Made by a program: the position numbers and the translations under genes. A stretch of DNA of 64,000 nt from Myxococcus xanthus (GTDB taxonomy: Bacteria; Myxococcota; Myxococcia; Myxococcales; Myxococcaceae): assembly GCF_013116825.1 (NCBI RefSeq), contig NZ_JABFNS010000014.1, forward strand, positions 1-64,000, read 5' to 3'. The notes under the pieces are model-generated. The model was not told where the DNA came from. It ran no database searches and saw nothing but the letters and a program-made list of their open reading frames with translations. This document shows positions 9,101 through 16,773 of the stretch, one piece after another. Position 1 is the first letter of the stretch, and each line of letters opens with the position of its first letter.

Positions 9101-9847
9101 CAGCCGGCGCGTGACCAGGTAGTAGGCCATGACGCCCAGCGAATAGAGGTCCGCGCGCCCGTCGATGCTCGCGCCGCGCTGCCACTCCGGCGCCAGGTAC
9201 TCCAGCGTGCCCTTGAGGCGGCCGGGGCTGGGGGTGCCCAGTTGGTGCATGACGCCGAAGTCCATCAGCTTCACCGCGCCCGCGCTGGTGATGCGGATGT
9301 TGCTGGCCTTGATGTCGCAGTGCACGTACAGCCGCGAGTGCAGGAAGGCCAGGACCTGGGACATCTGGATGAGCACGCGGTACAGCGTGCGCGTGTCCAG
9401 TGGCGACTCACGCCCCAGCGAGCTCAGGTCCTGCCCGTCCACCACCTCCATGGTGATGAAGCGGTTGCCGGCCTCCGTCATGCCCCAGTCGAAGACCTTG
9501 AGGGTGCCGGGGTGCTGGAGCTTCTTCATGGCGAAGAACTCGTGCCGGAACATCAGCACCAGCTCCTCCGTCTTGCCCGCCGTCAGGCCCGCGGGGACCT
9601 GCATCTCCTTGAGCGCCACCCGGCGGTGCTCGTGCAGGTCCGTGGCCAGCCAGATGCGGCCCATGCCGCCTTCGCCCAGCAGCCCCTCCACCCGGTAGCG
9701 CCCCGTCACCACCATGCCCACGGCCAACGAGCGGCGCTCCCCGGCGCGCGCTCCCGGCAGGGTGATGGGCGTGCGGATGCGGTCCCCCCATGAACTTGGA
9801 GGACGGCTGCGCTCGTCCAGGACTGCTGTCTTCTCCTCGTCGCTCAC
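6137..9847 (-). CDS. Giant Ser/Thr kinase fused to an AAA ATPase and helical repeats
   Basis: The product has 1236 residues. Residues 48-310 form a Hanks-type kinase: Gly loop GEGGMG (58-63), ATP-anchoring Lys80, catalytic loop HCDIKASN (176-183), DFG (196-198) and APE (219-221). Arg of the usual HRD is Cys177, so this is a non-RD kinase. About 330-620 is an AAA/STAND-like ATPase with Walker A GAPAGVGKT (360-368) and Walker B around LCFEDLQWAD. The remaining 600 residues are alanine- and leucine-rich helices of TPR character. There is no transmembrane segment, so it is cytoplasmic. The GTG start at 9847 lacks a strong ribosome binding site. It stands alone. The architecture suggests a signalling hub that senses a partner through its helical tail; the signal is unknown. 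Confidence 0.92.
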   Translation of the reverse strand: MSDEEKTAVLDERSRPPSSWGDRIRTPITLPGARAGERRSLAVGMVVTGRYRVEGLLGEGGMGRIWLATDLHEHRRVALKEMQVPAGLTAGKTEELVLMFRHEFFAMKKLQHPGTLKVFDWGMTEAGNRFITMEVVDGQDLSSLGRESPLDTRTLYRVLIQMSQVLAFLHSRLYVHCDIKASNIRITSAGAVKLMDFGVMHQLGTPSPGRLKGTLEYLAPEWQRGASIDGRADLYSLGVMAYYLVTRRLPFKRNTPAALLADHLTRPPPKPSTICPVDPQLEEIILLLLAKDPRERFQDASELMEALCHASGVPMPEEPLSARASYLHVPEVVGRAAELEALMNGLAEADWGQSRAVLIGAPAGVGKTRLLQEFELQAKLAELPFGRGQCRAEGQAPLTPIVQAVRCLVPLTPSEMMERLSPKLRQLLPGLTPDAGEVHPVAGEEKLAFFGALAEWVQALGRRMTLVLCFEDLQWADSATLEVLNVLIRALYGTRGMVVGTFRSGELSRLSLAFQTVDEKITTRMDLEPLAAEHVRTLVELALPGLAVPEAFVRRLHETTGGNAFFATECLRALVEEGALTRVGGRWSAVEGLDTRPLPASIHDAVLARLGSAPAEQVSLLRQLAPAGRSLELPMLRALAELPESELFAVLDGIVERQFLQEVEGRYVFTHDTVHQAVYDSTPEEARRVAHGRVALALQTLHSSRPELSRTVGWHYLRSSEPELAIGPLLDAGRAAIEAQALLEATLLLKEAATLLEAAPDFPGRDRLLLRIWVTMVEVGYSSDPPTSLVFARKLSNHWASTVDLADGRTQAVAALEAACAAPEAERPARLKALFREREADTFASTADVFWKQAELRILQAMALASVGRTEELTALLERVRAEQPEVSPYRAAVQLAPAQLCAYTGRFSGVLETQYEQLNRLRGLSEVTGRLPKRLAWALGMGGFTMNMNLALRGEPLDAQALRDGYAVAEAHGFTDVRGFHLFSVVTRAAFTGDGAAFVPAFTEKTELVRRLGNPRLMERNLALFTPPYYLERGEHEHVAAVVARAEALARVLPEDRWLQCHLRVYQACRDVLFEDAGAARRSLPAALAAAREGGVRMETLLRVYQSRFEREQGNLVAAQDAAEAALARATDPVLANPWDEILSRRALAALLPGEEGLAHLRRALALAELTGNVLQVGLVRLALAERARDAESSVVALEAAEAAFMDARASSLLALASSLRSALQRRAGALRQSA

Positions 9848-10638
9848 GAAGGGGAACCGGCGGGGTCAGCGAAATGCAGAAGTTAATGGGATATCACGTT
9901 TCCTTACGACAGGCACACATCATCAGTGCCGTGTCGGCGTTGAGTGTCGCACCGCGCATGCGGCCCCGGGCGACAAGCACCTGACAACACGGACCTCGGC
10001 TGGGCGGCGGCCTGGCAGCCCTGCCCGGAGCCCCGGACGCGTGGGCGCACATCCTCCCTCGGAAGGCGCCGGCCGGGTGAGCGGGCCACGATGACCGTCC
10101 CGATGAACCTCAGCGGGCCGCGCTGGAACGGCGGGGCCGCCTGCCGCATCGCCGCGCCCACCGCGGGGCTCGCGGAGGTGGTGGCGCAAAACTGTCGCGA
10201 AGGGACCGGCCCTGGCCCGGCAGGCGCCGCCTCCGCCTCCGCCTCGCCAGGCCGCCCCCTGTCAGTGGGCCCTGGCGTCGTTGTCCCAGGAGCCGCCCGC
10301 TCCGAACTTGAAGCGAACGGGGCGGAACCTCACGCCCGCCCCACACCGACACGCCGTGGGAGCCGCGCGTGGAGCGCGGCGAGGAGTGGACGTCCCAAGA
10401 TGTCCCGGACAGGGAGGCCCGAGGCGACGAGGAGCCCGACTCCGCCGTCTCGCGTCAGGGCCTCGTGAGCCCCCCTCCGGAGGAGTAGGCGCCTCGCCAC
10501 GCCCCTGGTGGACCCGAGGGGTGCTGAGCACCCCCTCTTGCCCCGGCTGGCGCGTGGGGTGATGCTGGGCCTTTCGCCGGGGGAGAGCGTGTGCACCGGG
10601 CACCGCCGGGCGGCTGCCTCCCTGAGAGTCGGGGTGTC
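9848..10638. other. 791-bp stretch with no convincing gene
   Basis: The part next to the kinase (about 9870-9930) is AT-richer, with GATATC and TTAA runs, and probably holds the kinase promoter. The rest is GC-rich. Open frames exist on both strands, but their products are Arg/Pro/Gly-rich with no domain signature, and none has a good ribosome binding site. One short minus-strand segment (about 10259-10330, reading GVRFRPVRFKFGAGGSWDN before a TGA) has coding-like codon use and might be the tail of a lost gene. Confidence 0.5.
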
Positions 10639-11052
10639 GTGAAGCCGAAGGTCCTCATCGTCGAGAATTCGTGGACGATGCGGGAGACGCTCCGTCTCCT
10701 GCTCTCCGGCGAGTTTGACTGCACCACGGCGGCCGACGGCGAGTCGGGGCTTCAGCAGGCCCTGGCGCACCCGCCCGATGTGCTCATCTCCGATGTGAAC
10801 ATGGACGGAATGGACGGCTACGCGCTCTGCGGCCACTTCCGCTCCGAGCCCACGCTCAAGCACATCCCCGTCATCTTCGTCAGCGGCTATGCGCCTCGCA
10901 CGGAAGGGCCCGCGGACCAGCCCGTCCCGGACGCCTACCTGGTCAAGCCGGTGAAGCCGCCCGTGCTCATCGCCCAGCTCCACGCGCTGCTGGCTCGCGC
11001 GGAGGCCGTCACCCCGGCCGCGCCCTCCATCCAGCCCGCGTGGAAGAGCTGA
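10639..11052 (+). CDS. Single-domain response regulator (CheY-like)
   Basis: The product is a 137-residue receiver with no output domain. It begins MKPKVLIVEN, so the usual acidic pair is Glu9-Asn10. Phosphoacceptor Asp52 lies in LISDVNMDGMDGY, Ser82 replaces the usual Thr/Ser switch residue, and Lys103 is in LVKPVKPP. The GTG at 10639 matches where receivers normally start and has a G-rich sequence just upstream. An earlier GTG at 10591 would add an unlike extension. No histidine kinase or target adjoins it, so it is an orphan regulator acting by protein contact. Confidence 0.9.
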   Translation: MKPKVLIVENSWTMRETLRLLLSGEFDCTTAADGESGLQQALAHPPDVLISDVNMDGMDGYALCGHFRSEPTLKHIPVIFVSGYAPRTEGPADQPVPDAYLVKPVKPPVLIAQLHALLARAEAVTPAAPSIQPAWKS

Positions 11053-11187
11053 GGCCGCACACCCCGAAGCACCCCCGCACGGCGCGCCCCGAGTGAGACG
11101 ACGGGCGCCGGCCTCGCTGGCGCGCGGGACGGTCGCAGGGCGCCCGGGCGTTGCCACCAACGAACGGGTGACACGCGAGGTGGTCCA

Positions 11188-11607
11188 GTGACGATTCGAC
11201 TCAAGCGGGCGTACGAAGCAGCAAGCCGCACGGATGGGCGGCGCTTCCTGGTGGAACGGCTGTGGCCGCGAGGCGTACGGAAGACAGCGCTCCCCCTCGA
11301 AGCCTGGCTGAAGGACGCAGCCCCCAGCACCGAGCTGCGGAAGTGGTTTGCACACGACCCCGACCGCTGGTCCGAGTTCTGCCGAAGATACTCCGCCGAG
11401 CTCGCGGCGAATCCCGCGGCATGGCAGCCCCTGCTCGAAGCCGCGCGCCACGGCACGGTGACGCTCGTCTACAGCGCCCATGACACCGAGCACAACAACG
11501 CGGCGGCCCTCCAACAGTTCCTCGAAGAGGCGTCCGGCGGCGCCGCTCCGAAGAAGGCTCCATGCGCCCCGCGGCGAGGCAGGGGCCGCTCGACGCGACA
11601 CACCTGA
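11188..11607 (+). CDS. DUF488 (YeaO-type) family protein
   Basis: Family hallmarks are clear: RLKRAYE at the N-terminus, RRFLVERLWPRGV (about 19-31), WFAHDP followed by RWSEFCRRY, and TLVYSAHDTEHNNAAAL near the end. The family core is about 115 residues. Here a basic, Pro-rich tail of some 20 residues is added. Biochemical function is not established for the family. The GTG start follows a GAGG ribosome binding site by 8 nt. It stands alone, 135 nt after the response regulator. Confidence 0.85.
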   Translation: MTIRLKRAYEAASRTDGRRFLVERLWPRGVRKTALPLEAWLKDAAPSTELRKWFAHDPDRWSEFCRRYSAELAANPAAWQPLLEAARHGTVTLVYSAHDTEHNNAAALQQFLEEASGGAAPKKAPCAPRRGRGRSTRHT

Positions 11608-11883
11608 CGTGCCGCCAAGGGAATGCGCGCCGTGAGCTCGCCCCCCCCATCACCGCCGGGTAGAAACCGCGAACGCCGGAAGGCAGCGCGGCGGGGTGCG
11701 AGGGGACGCGCAGGGGCCTCATCGTCCCCGCGCACCGCGTCAGTGAGCCAAGGCGCCCCGGAATGACAGGGAATTGTCCAAAACCCCAAGGGTTCACTGG
11801 AGATTGCGCCGCCTTCCACGCTTCCCCCGCTGGGCTGCTTGGCTATGCTGCGCGCCCTTCGTTTCCGCCCGAGGTGAATCCGC
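11608..11883 (+). promoter_or_regulatory. Leader region of pruA with a strong stem-loop
   Basis: This 276-nt gap holds a long hairpin, GGTGCG-A-GGGGAC (11695-11707) against GTCCCC-G-CGCACC (11724-11736). It is perfect apart from one A/G mismatch, with a 16-nt loop. About 45 nt later is a small inverted repeat, AACCC-CAA-GGGTT (11782-11794). The hairpin may end the DUF488 transcript. The second repeat lies about 90 nt before pruA and could be an operator. No clear promoter boxes were found. Confidence 0.4.
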
Positions 11884-13539
11884 GTGATCAACGCCCATAC
11901 CCGCGTCCCGCCGCCGAAGAACGAGCCTGTCCTCTCCTATGCGCCCGGCACCGCCGAGCGCCGGGAGGTGCAAGCCGAGCTGAAGCGCATGGCCGGTGAG
12001 CAGATCGACATCCCCGTCATCATCGGCGGCAAGCACATCCGCACCGGCAAGACGGACACGGTGCGCATGCCGCACAACCACCAGCACGTGCTGGCCACAC
12101 TGCACGAGGCGGACGCCAGCCACGCGGAGCAGGCCATCCAGGCCGCCCTGGCCGTCAAGGACGACTGGGCGCGCATGCCCTTCCAGTCGCGCGCCGCCAT
12201 CTTCCTGCGCGCCGCGGAGCTGCTGGCCACGCGCTACCGCCCCATCCTCAACGCCGCCACCATGCTGGGGCAGGGAAAGACGGCCCACCAGGCGGAGATT
12301 GACGCCGCGTGCGAGGCCATCGACTTCATTCGCTTCAACGTGCACTTCGCCGAGCAGATTCTCGGCTGGCAGCCGGAGGCCGCGTACCAGACGTGGAACA
12401 TGACGGACTACCGCCCGCTGGACGGCTTCGTCTTCGCGGTGGCGCCGTTCAACTTCACGGCCATTGCCCTCAACCTGGCCACCGCGCCCGCCATCATGGG
12501 CAACGTGGTGCTCTTCAAGCCGTCGTCCACCGCGGCCCTGAGCGCCTGGTACATCATGGAGCTGCTGCGCGAGGCAGGCCTGCCCGACGGCGTCATCAAC
12601 ATGCTCCCGGGCGACGGCCCCACGGTGGGCAACCCGGTGCTGGCCAGCCCGCACCTGGGCGGCATCCACTTCACCGGCTCCACGCCGACGTTCAACTCGA
12701 TGTGGCGCACGGTGGGTGAGAACATCTCCCGCTACAAGCAGTACCCCCGCATCGTCGGCGAGACGGGCGGCAAGGACTTCATCGTCGCCCACCCGTCCGC
12801 GGCGGACGACCTGGAGGCGCTCGCGGTGGCCATCGTCCGCGGCGGCTTCGAGTACCAGGGCCAGAAGTGCTCCGCGGCCAGCCGCGTCTTCATCCCTGAA
12901 TCCCTGTGGCCCAAGCTGAAGCCGCGCCTCCAGGCGCTCATCAGCGAGATTCGCATGGGCGACGTGTCGGACTTCCGCAACTTCATGGGCGCCGTCATCG
13001 ACGAGAAGTCCTTCAAGAAGGTCTCCTCGTACATCGACCTGGCCAAGAGCGACAGCGGGGCCAGCATCGTGGCCGGCGGCGAGGTGGACCGGAAGCAGGG
13101 CTGGTTCGTGAAGCCCACGCTGGTGCAGCTCGACAGCCCCACCCACCGCATCCTCCGCGAGGAGATCTTCGCGCCGCTGGTGGGCCTGCACGTCTACCCG
13201 GATGCGAAGTACGAGGAGACGCTACGCGAGGTCGACCAGGCCGCGTCCTACGCCCTCACTGGCGCGGTGTTCGCGCGTGACCGGAAGGCCATCGACACGG
13301 CGCTGCGCGAGCTGCGCCACGCGGCGGGCAACTTCTACATCAACGACAAGCCCACCGGCGCTGTCGTGGGCCAGCAGCCCTTCGGCGGTGGCCGCGCGTC
13401 CGGCACCAACGACAAGGCGGGCTCGGCCCTCAACCTGGTGCGGTGGACCAGCCCCCGCACCATCAAGGAGACCTTCGTCCCGCCCGTGAAGGTGCCCTAC
13501 CCCTTCATGGACAACGACCCGAACGAAGGCGCCATCTGA
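11884..13539 (+). CDS. pruA: L-glutamate gamma-semialdehyde (1-pyrroline-5-carboxylate) dehydrogenase
   Basis: The enzyme oxidises glutamate semialdehyde/P5C to glutamate with NAD, the second step of proline and arginine catabolism. At 551 residues it fits the longer, ALDH4A1-like P5CDH branch. Catalytic Cys329 is in YQGQKCSAASR and the general base Glu293 in IVGETGGKDF. The Rossmann GSTPTFN segment follows IHFT near 262-271. Proline dehydrogenase is not fused and not adjacent, so the first step is encoded elsewhere. The GTG start has a GAGGTGA ribosome binding site. An aldose-epimerase-like gene follows after 7 nt, presumably in the same transcript. Confidence 0.95.
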   Translation: MINAHTRVPPPKNEPVLSYAPGTAERREVQAELKRMAGEQIDIPVIIGGKHIRTGKTDTVRMPHNHQHVLATLHEADASHAEQAIQAALAVKDDWARMPFQSRAAIFLRAAELLATRYRPILNAATMLGQGKTAHQAEIDAACEAIDFIRFNVHFAEQILGWQPEAAYQTWNMTDYRPLDGFVFAVAPFNFTAIALNLATAPAIMGNVVLFKPSSTAALSAWYIMELLREAGLPDGVINMLPGDGPTVGNPVLASPHLGGIHFTGSTPTFNSMWRTVGENISRYKQYPRIVGETGGKDFIVAHPSAADDLEALAVAIVRGGFEYQGQKCSAASRVFIPESLWPKLKPRLQALISEIRMGDVSDFRNFMGAVIDEKSFKKVSSYIDLAKSDSGASIVAGGEVDRKQGWFVKPTLVQLDSPTHRILREEIFAPLVGLHVYPDAKYEETLREVDQAASYALTGAVFARDRKAIDTALRELRHAAGNFYINDKPTGAVVGQQPFGGGRASGTNDKAGSALNLVRWTSPRTIKETFVPPVKVPYPFMDNDPNEGAI

Positions 13540-13546
13540 GGCACCG

Positions 13547-14395
13547 ATGAACGGTCCGTTCCCCGGCATCGCAGGCCTGGACACGTACGCGCTGGTGGAC
13601 GGCGGGTGCCGCGTGGAGGTTCTTCCTTCACGCGGGGCCCTCGTCAGCCGGATGTGCGTGGACGGTGACGAGTTGCTGTACCTCGATGAGGCCACCGTCG
13701 CGGACCCGGCGAAGAACGTGCGCGGGGGCATCCCCGTGCTGTTCCCCAATGCCGGGCCGCTGCCGGGGGACACCTATTCCGTGGACCGTCAGCAGTACGC
13801 GCTGCCGCAGCACGGCTTCGCGCGGAAACTGCCGTGGAAGGTGCGGCAGGCGGACACGTCACGGCTGGTGGTGGAGCTGTCTTCCAACGAGGAGACGCTG
13901 CGCCACTTCCCGTGGCGGTTCGACGCACGGCTCACCTTCTCGCTGGCTGGCCACCGGCTCACGCTGGAGAGCGCGTTCGAGAACCAGGACACGCGGCCCA
14001 TGCCGCTGCACCTGGGCTTCCATCCGTATTTCCGCGTGCCGGACGCGGCGAAGGCACACGCGGGCGTGGATACGGACGCCACGCGCGCGTGGGACAACTG
14101 GCGCAATCAGGACGTGAACGTCACCGGGCTGAACCTCACCGAGGAGGAAGTGGACCTTCACTTGAAGGACCACTCGAAGCCGGGAACGACGCTGGAGCGG
14201 GGCCCCGGACTCAAGCCCATCCGCCTGTCGTGGAGCCCCGAGTACCGCGTCCTCGTCGTGTGGACGCTGCGTGGGAAGGACTTCGTCTGCGTGGAGCCGT
14301 GGACCGCCGCCAAGGGTGCGCTGGCCACGGGCGAAGGGCTGTCGCACGTGCAGCCAGGAACCCGGACGTCGCTTCGCTTCGACATCCAAGGCTGA
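13547..14395 (+). CDS. Aldose 1-epimerase / hexose-phosphate mutarotase family protein
   Basis: The galactose-mutarotase fold is indicated by the GIPVLFPNAGPL segment, LPQHGFARKL (first active-site His about 88), HLGFHPYFR (second His about 162) and CVEPWT (Glu near 253). Length is 282. Family members interconvert alpha and beta anomers of sugars or sugar 6-phosphates. The Arg-containing QHGFAR motif is shared with the YeaD-type hexose-6-phosphate branch, but substrate is not certain. It starts 7 nt behind pruA, an unexpected partnership that may only reflect shared transcription. Confidence 0.88.
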   Translation: MNGPFPGIAGLDTYALVDGGCRVEVLPSRGALVSRMCVDGDELLYLDEATVADPAKNVRGGIPVLFPNAGPLPGDTYSVDRQQYALPQHGFARKLPWKVRQADTSRLVVELSSNEETLRHFPWRFDARLTFSLAGHRLTLESAFENQDTRPMPLHLGFHPYFRVPDAAKAHAGVDTDATRAWDNWRNQDVNVTGLNLTEEEVDLHLKDHSKPGTTLERGPGLKPIRLSWSPEYRVLVVWTLRGKDFVCVEPWTAAKGALATGEGLSHVQPGTRTSLRFDIQG

Positions 14396-14441
14396 GCGGC
14401 AGGGCCCGGAGCCCCCCCGGGGCGACTCCTGCACCTTGCTG

Positions 14442-14492
14442 TTCGGAAATGTCGGGACATTTGCCGCTGCGAAAACCCCCGACATTTCCGAA
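14442..14492. repeat. Nested inverted repeats between convergent genes
   Basis: TTCGGAAATGTCGGG (14442-14456) is the exact reverse complement of CCCGACATTTCCGAA (14478-14492), with a 21-nt spacer. Within the left arm starts another palindrome, AAATGTC-GG-GACATTT (14447-14462). So three copies of the AAATGTC/GACATTT half-site occur, and two mutually exclusive hairpins are possible. Position between the 3' ends of two genes fits a bidirectional terminator, but there is no U-tract, and the half-site pattern also looks like an operator or a dispersed genomic repeat. Confidence 0.75.
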
Positions 14493-14567
14493 GAGCGACC
14501 TCCCTGCCTCCTCCCGGACCTGGGTCCCGCCCGCGATGGAGTTTTCGACCATCGGGCTGCAGGTCCC

Positions 14568-15473
14568 CTACTCCGTCAGCGCGAGCAATTCGCCTCGCAG
14601 CCAGCGGTTGCGCGGGTCCGCATCCGCCTGCCGGTGCCAGTAGACATGCAGCTCCAGCGGGGGCAGTGACAGCGGCATCGGCAGGAGGTGGTTGCCCATC
14701 AGCGTGTGCAGCTCCGCCGCGCGCCGCCTCGGCATCGTCAGCAGCAAGTCAGAGTCCGCGACGAGCTTGAACGCGGCCTCGTAGTGCTGACACCGGACGA
14801 CGACGTCACGCTGGTAGCCCAGGCGGCTGAGCACCAGGTCCTCCACGGCCAGCCCGGTGCGGCGCGAGGACACGGTGACGTGCCGGGCCGCCATGTACTT
14901 CGCCACGTCCAGCTTGCGCCTGCTTCGGCTCACCACGCAGAAGGTGTCTTGCAACAGGGCCGTGCGCTTCAGCTCCGCTCCGGTCTGCTGCTCCACGTCG
15001 ATGGAGAGGTCGAGCCGCCCCGACGCGAGGTCCCGCTCCAGCCGCGCGCGGTCGAGCCGGACGCTGGAGATGTGGACCTCTGGCGCGTGCGCGCGTAACC
15101 GAGCCACGAGCAGCGGGAGAATCGACGGCTCCAGCACGTCGTTCATCGCCACCGTGAACTGCCCCACGTCCCGGCGCGGGTCGAAGCCGCGTCCGCGATG
15201 GACCGCCTGTTCGAACAGCGCCAGCGCCTCCCGAATCTCCGGCGCCAGCCGCTCCGCGAACGCCGTGGGCGCCACACCGCGCCCCTCCCGGACGAACAGC
15301 GGCTCTCCCAGCTGCTCACGCAGGCGGGCCAGCGCGTGGCTCACGGCCGACTGACTGAGGAACAGGACCTCCGCCGCGCGCGTCAGGTTCCGCTCCCGGA
15401 GCACCACGTCGAAGACCCGGAAGAGGTTGAGGTCCAGCCGGGCGAGCCGCGCGGAATCCTGAACAGGCTTCAT
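14568..15473 (-). CDS. LysR-type transcriptional regulator
   Basis: An N-terminal winged helix-turn-helix (about 14-70, with LTRAAEVLFLSQSAVSHALA) is followed by a substrate-binding effector domain. Total length of 301 is typical. It is transcribed away from the acyl-CoA dehydrogenase operon and its start is very close to that operon's start, the classic LysR arrangement, so it probably controls those genes with a pathway intermediate as co-inducer. It could also autoregulate from the shared promoter. The effector is unknown. Confidence 0.93.
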   Translation of the reverse strand: MKPVQDSARLARLDLNLFRVFDVVLRERNLTRAAEVLFLSQSAVSHALARLREQLGEPLFVREGRGVAPTAFAERLAPEIREALALFEQAVHRGRGFDPRRDVGQFTVAMNDVLEPSILPLLVARLRAHAPEVHISSVRLDRARLERDLASGRLDLSIDVEQQTGAELKRTALLQDTFCVVSRSRRKLDVAKYMAARHVTVSSRRTGLAVEDLVLSRLGYQRDVVVRCQHYEAAFKLVADSDLLLTMPRRRAAELHTLMGNHLLPMPLSLPPLELHVYWHRQADADPRNRWLRGELLALTE

Positions 15474-15532
15474 GGTGACACATGACCAACATTCACTGGA
15501 TGCATCAAGGCCCCATGCGCAGGATGCAGGCC
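15474..15532. promoter_or_regulatory. Divergent promoter/operator region between lysR and the acyl-CoA dehydrogenase operon
   Basis: If the dehydrogenase starts at 15533, 59 nt remain for two divergent promoters and a LysR site. The region has lower GC than the flanks. No perfect T-N11-A palindrome was identified by eye. A start at 15482 would leave only 8 nt and is therefore less likely. Confidence 0.35.
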
Positions 15533-16768
15533 ATGGACTTCGAGCCCAGTGAGCGAGCCAAGGACTGCCTGGAGCGCGTGAAGCGCTTCATGAGCGAGCA
15601 CATCCTGCCGGCGGAGGCCCGCTACCAGGAAGAGCTCCGAGCCACCGCCCAGGGCGGCGACTGGAAGACGTGGCGCGTGCCCCCCGTCATGGAGGAGTTG
15701 AAGGCCCTGGCGAAGACCCAGGGCTTGTGGAACCTGTTCCTCCCCGACGAGAAGCTCGGCGCCGGGCTCAGCACGCTGGAGTACGCCCCCATCGCCGAGG
15801 AGACGGGCCGCAGCTTCATCGCCCCCGAGGTCTTCAACTGCAGCGCCCCGGACACCGGCAACATGGAGGTGCTCTGGAAGTACGGCTCCCAGGCGCAGCA
15901 GGAGCGCTGGCTGAAGCCGCTGCTGGCCGGAGACTTCCGCTCGGTGTTCTGCATGACGGAGCCGGACGTGGCCTCGTCGGATGCCACCAACATGGCGGCC
16001 ACCGCCATCGTCGATGGCGACGAGGTCGTCCTCAATGGCAGCAAGTGGTGGTCCAGCGGGCTGGGGCACCCCAACGCGAAGGTGGTCATCTTCATGGCCC
16101 GCACGCCCGACACCGGAGGGGACCGCCACCACCAGCACTCCATGGTGCTGGTGCCACTGGACGCGCCGGGTGTGAGCATCCGCCGAATGCTCCCCGTGTA
16201 CGGCGACTACGACGCGCCCCACGGCCACGGCGAGGTCCACTTCCAGGACGTGCGGGTGCCTCGCGACAACATCATCGCCGGACCAGGGATGGGCTTCGAG
16301 ATTGCCCAGGGCCGGCTCGGGCCGGGGCGCATCCACCACTGCATGCGCTGCATCGGCGCGGCGGAGCGGTCCCTGGAGCTGATGATTGACCGGGGCATGA
16401 AGCGCACGGCCTTCGGGAAACCGCTCCTCAACCTGGGGGGAAACCGCGAGAAGGTGGCGGAGGCGCGCATCGCCATCGACCAGGCGCGGCTCTTGACGCT
16501 CTACGCAGCCTGGAAGATGGACCAGGTGGGGGCGCTCGGAGCCATGACGGAGATTTCCGCCATCAAGGTCGTCGCGCCAAGTGTCCTCCAGAAGGTGGTG
16601 GATGACGCCATCCAGCTTCACGGTGGCGCGGGCGTATCCCAAGATACGCCGCTGTCGGGCTTCTTCGCCCAGGCGCGCAGCCTGCGCCTCGCGGATGGCC
16701 CGGACGAAGTGCACAAGGGACTCATCGCCCGCATCGAGCTGTCGAAGCGGGGCTTCTCCCGGAGCTGA
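15533..16768 (+). CDS. Acyl-CoA dehydrogenase of the LvaC / ACAD10-11 type
   Basis: The 411-residue flavoenzyme begins MDFEPSERAKDCLERVKRF. FAD/substrate signatures include CMTEPDVASSDATNM and the C-terminal LADGPDEVHKG. The latter is characteristic of the ACAD10/11-like branch, in place of the common YEGT motif. In Lva and ACAD11 systems this enzyme acts on 4-phosphoacyl-CoA, removing phosphate to give an enoyl-CoA; that activity is inferred here from neighbours. An ATG at 15482 would add 17 residues but would nearly abut the divergent lysR start. The next gene starts 5 nt later, so an operon is clear. Confidence 0.88.
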   Translation: MDFEPSERAKDCLERVKRFMSEHILPAEARYQEELRATAQGGDWKTWRVPPVMEELKALAKTQGLWNLFLPDEKLGAGLSTLEYAPIAEETGRSFIAPEVFNCSAPDTGNMEVLWKYGSQAQQERWLKPLLAGDFRSVFCMTEPDVASSDATNMAATAIVDGDEVVLNGSKWWSSGLGHPNAKVVIFMARTPDTGGDRHHQHSMVLVPLDAPGVSIRRMLPVYGDYDAPHGHGEVHFQDVRVPRDNIIAGPGMGFEIAQGRLGPGRIHHCMRCIGAAERSLELMIDRGMKRTAFGKPLLNLGGNREKVAEARIAIDQARLLTLYAAWKMDQVGALGAMTEISAIKVVAPSVLQKVVDDAIQLHGGAGVSQDTPLSGFFAQARSLRLADGPDEVHKGLIARIELSKRGFSRS

Positions 16769-16773
16769 CGGCC

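Noticed and set aside
6659-9793. 1044-codon open frame opposite the kinase gene
   Set aside because: The product is His/Arg/Gln-rich, typical of antisense frames in high-GC DNA, and the minus strand encodes clear kinase and ATPase motifs.
9944-10468. 174-codon plus-strand frame in the gene-free stretch
   Set aside because: The product is Pro/Arg/Gly-rich with no domain and no good ribosome binding site.
10330-11601. 423-codon minus-strand frame over the response regulator and DUF488 genes
   Set aside because: It is antisense to two genes with recognised motifs.
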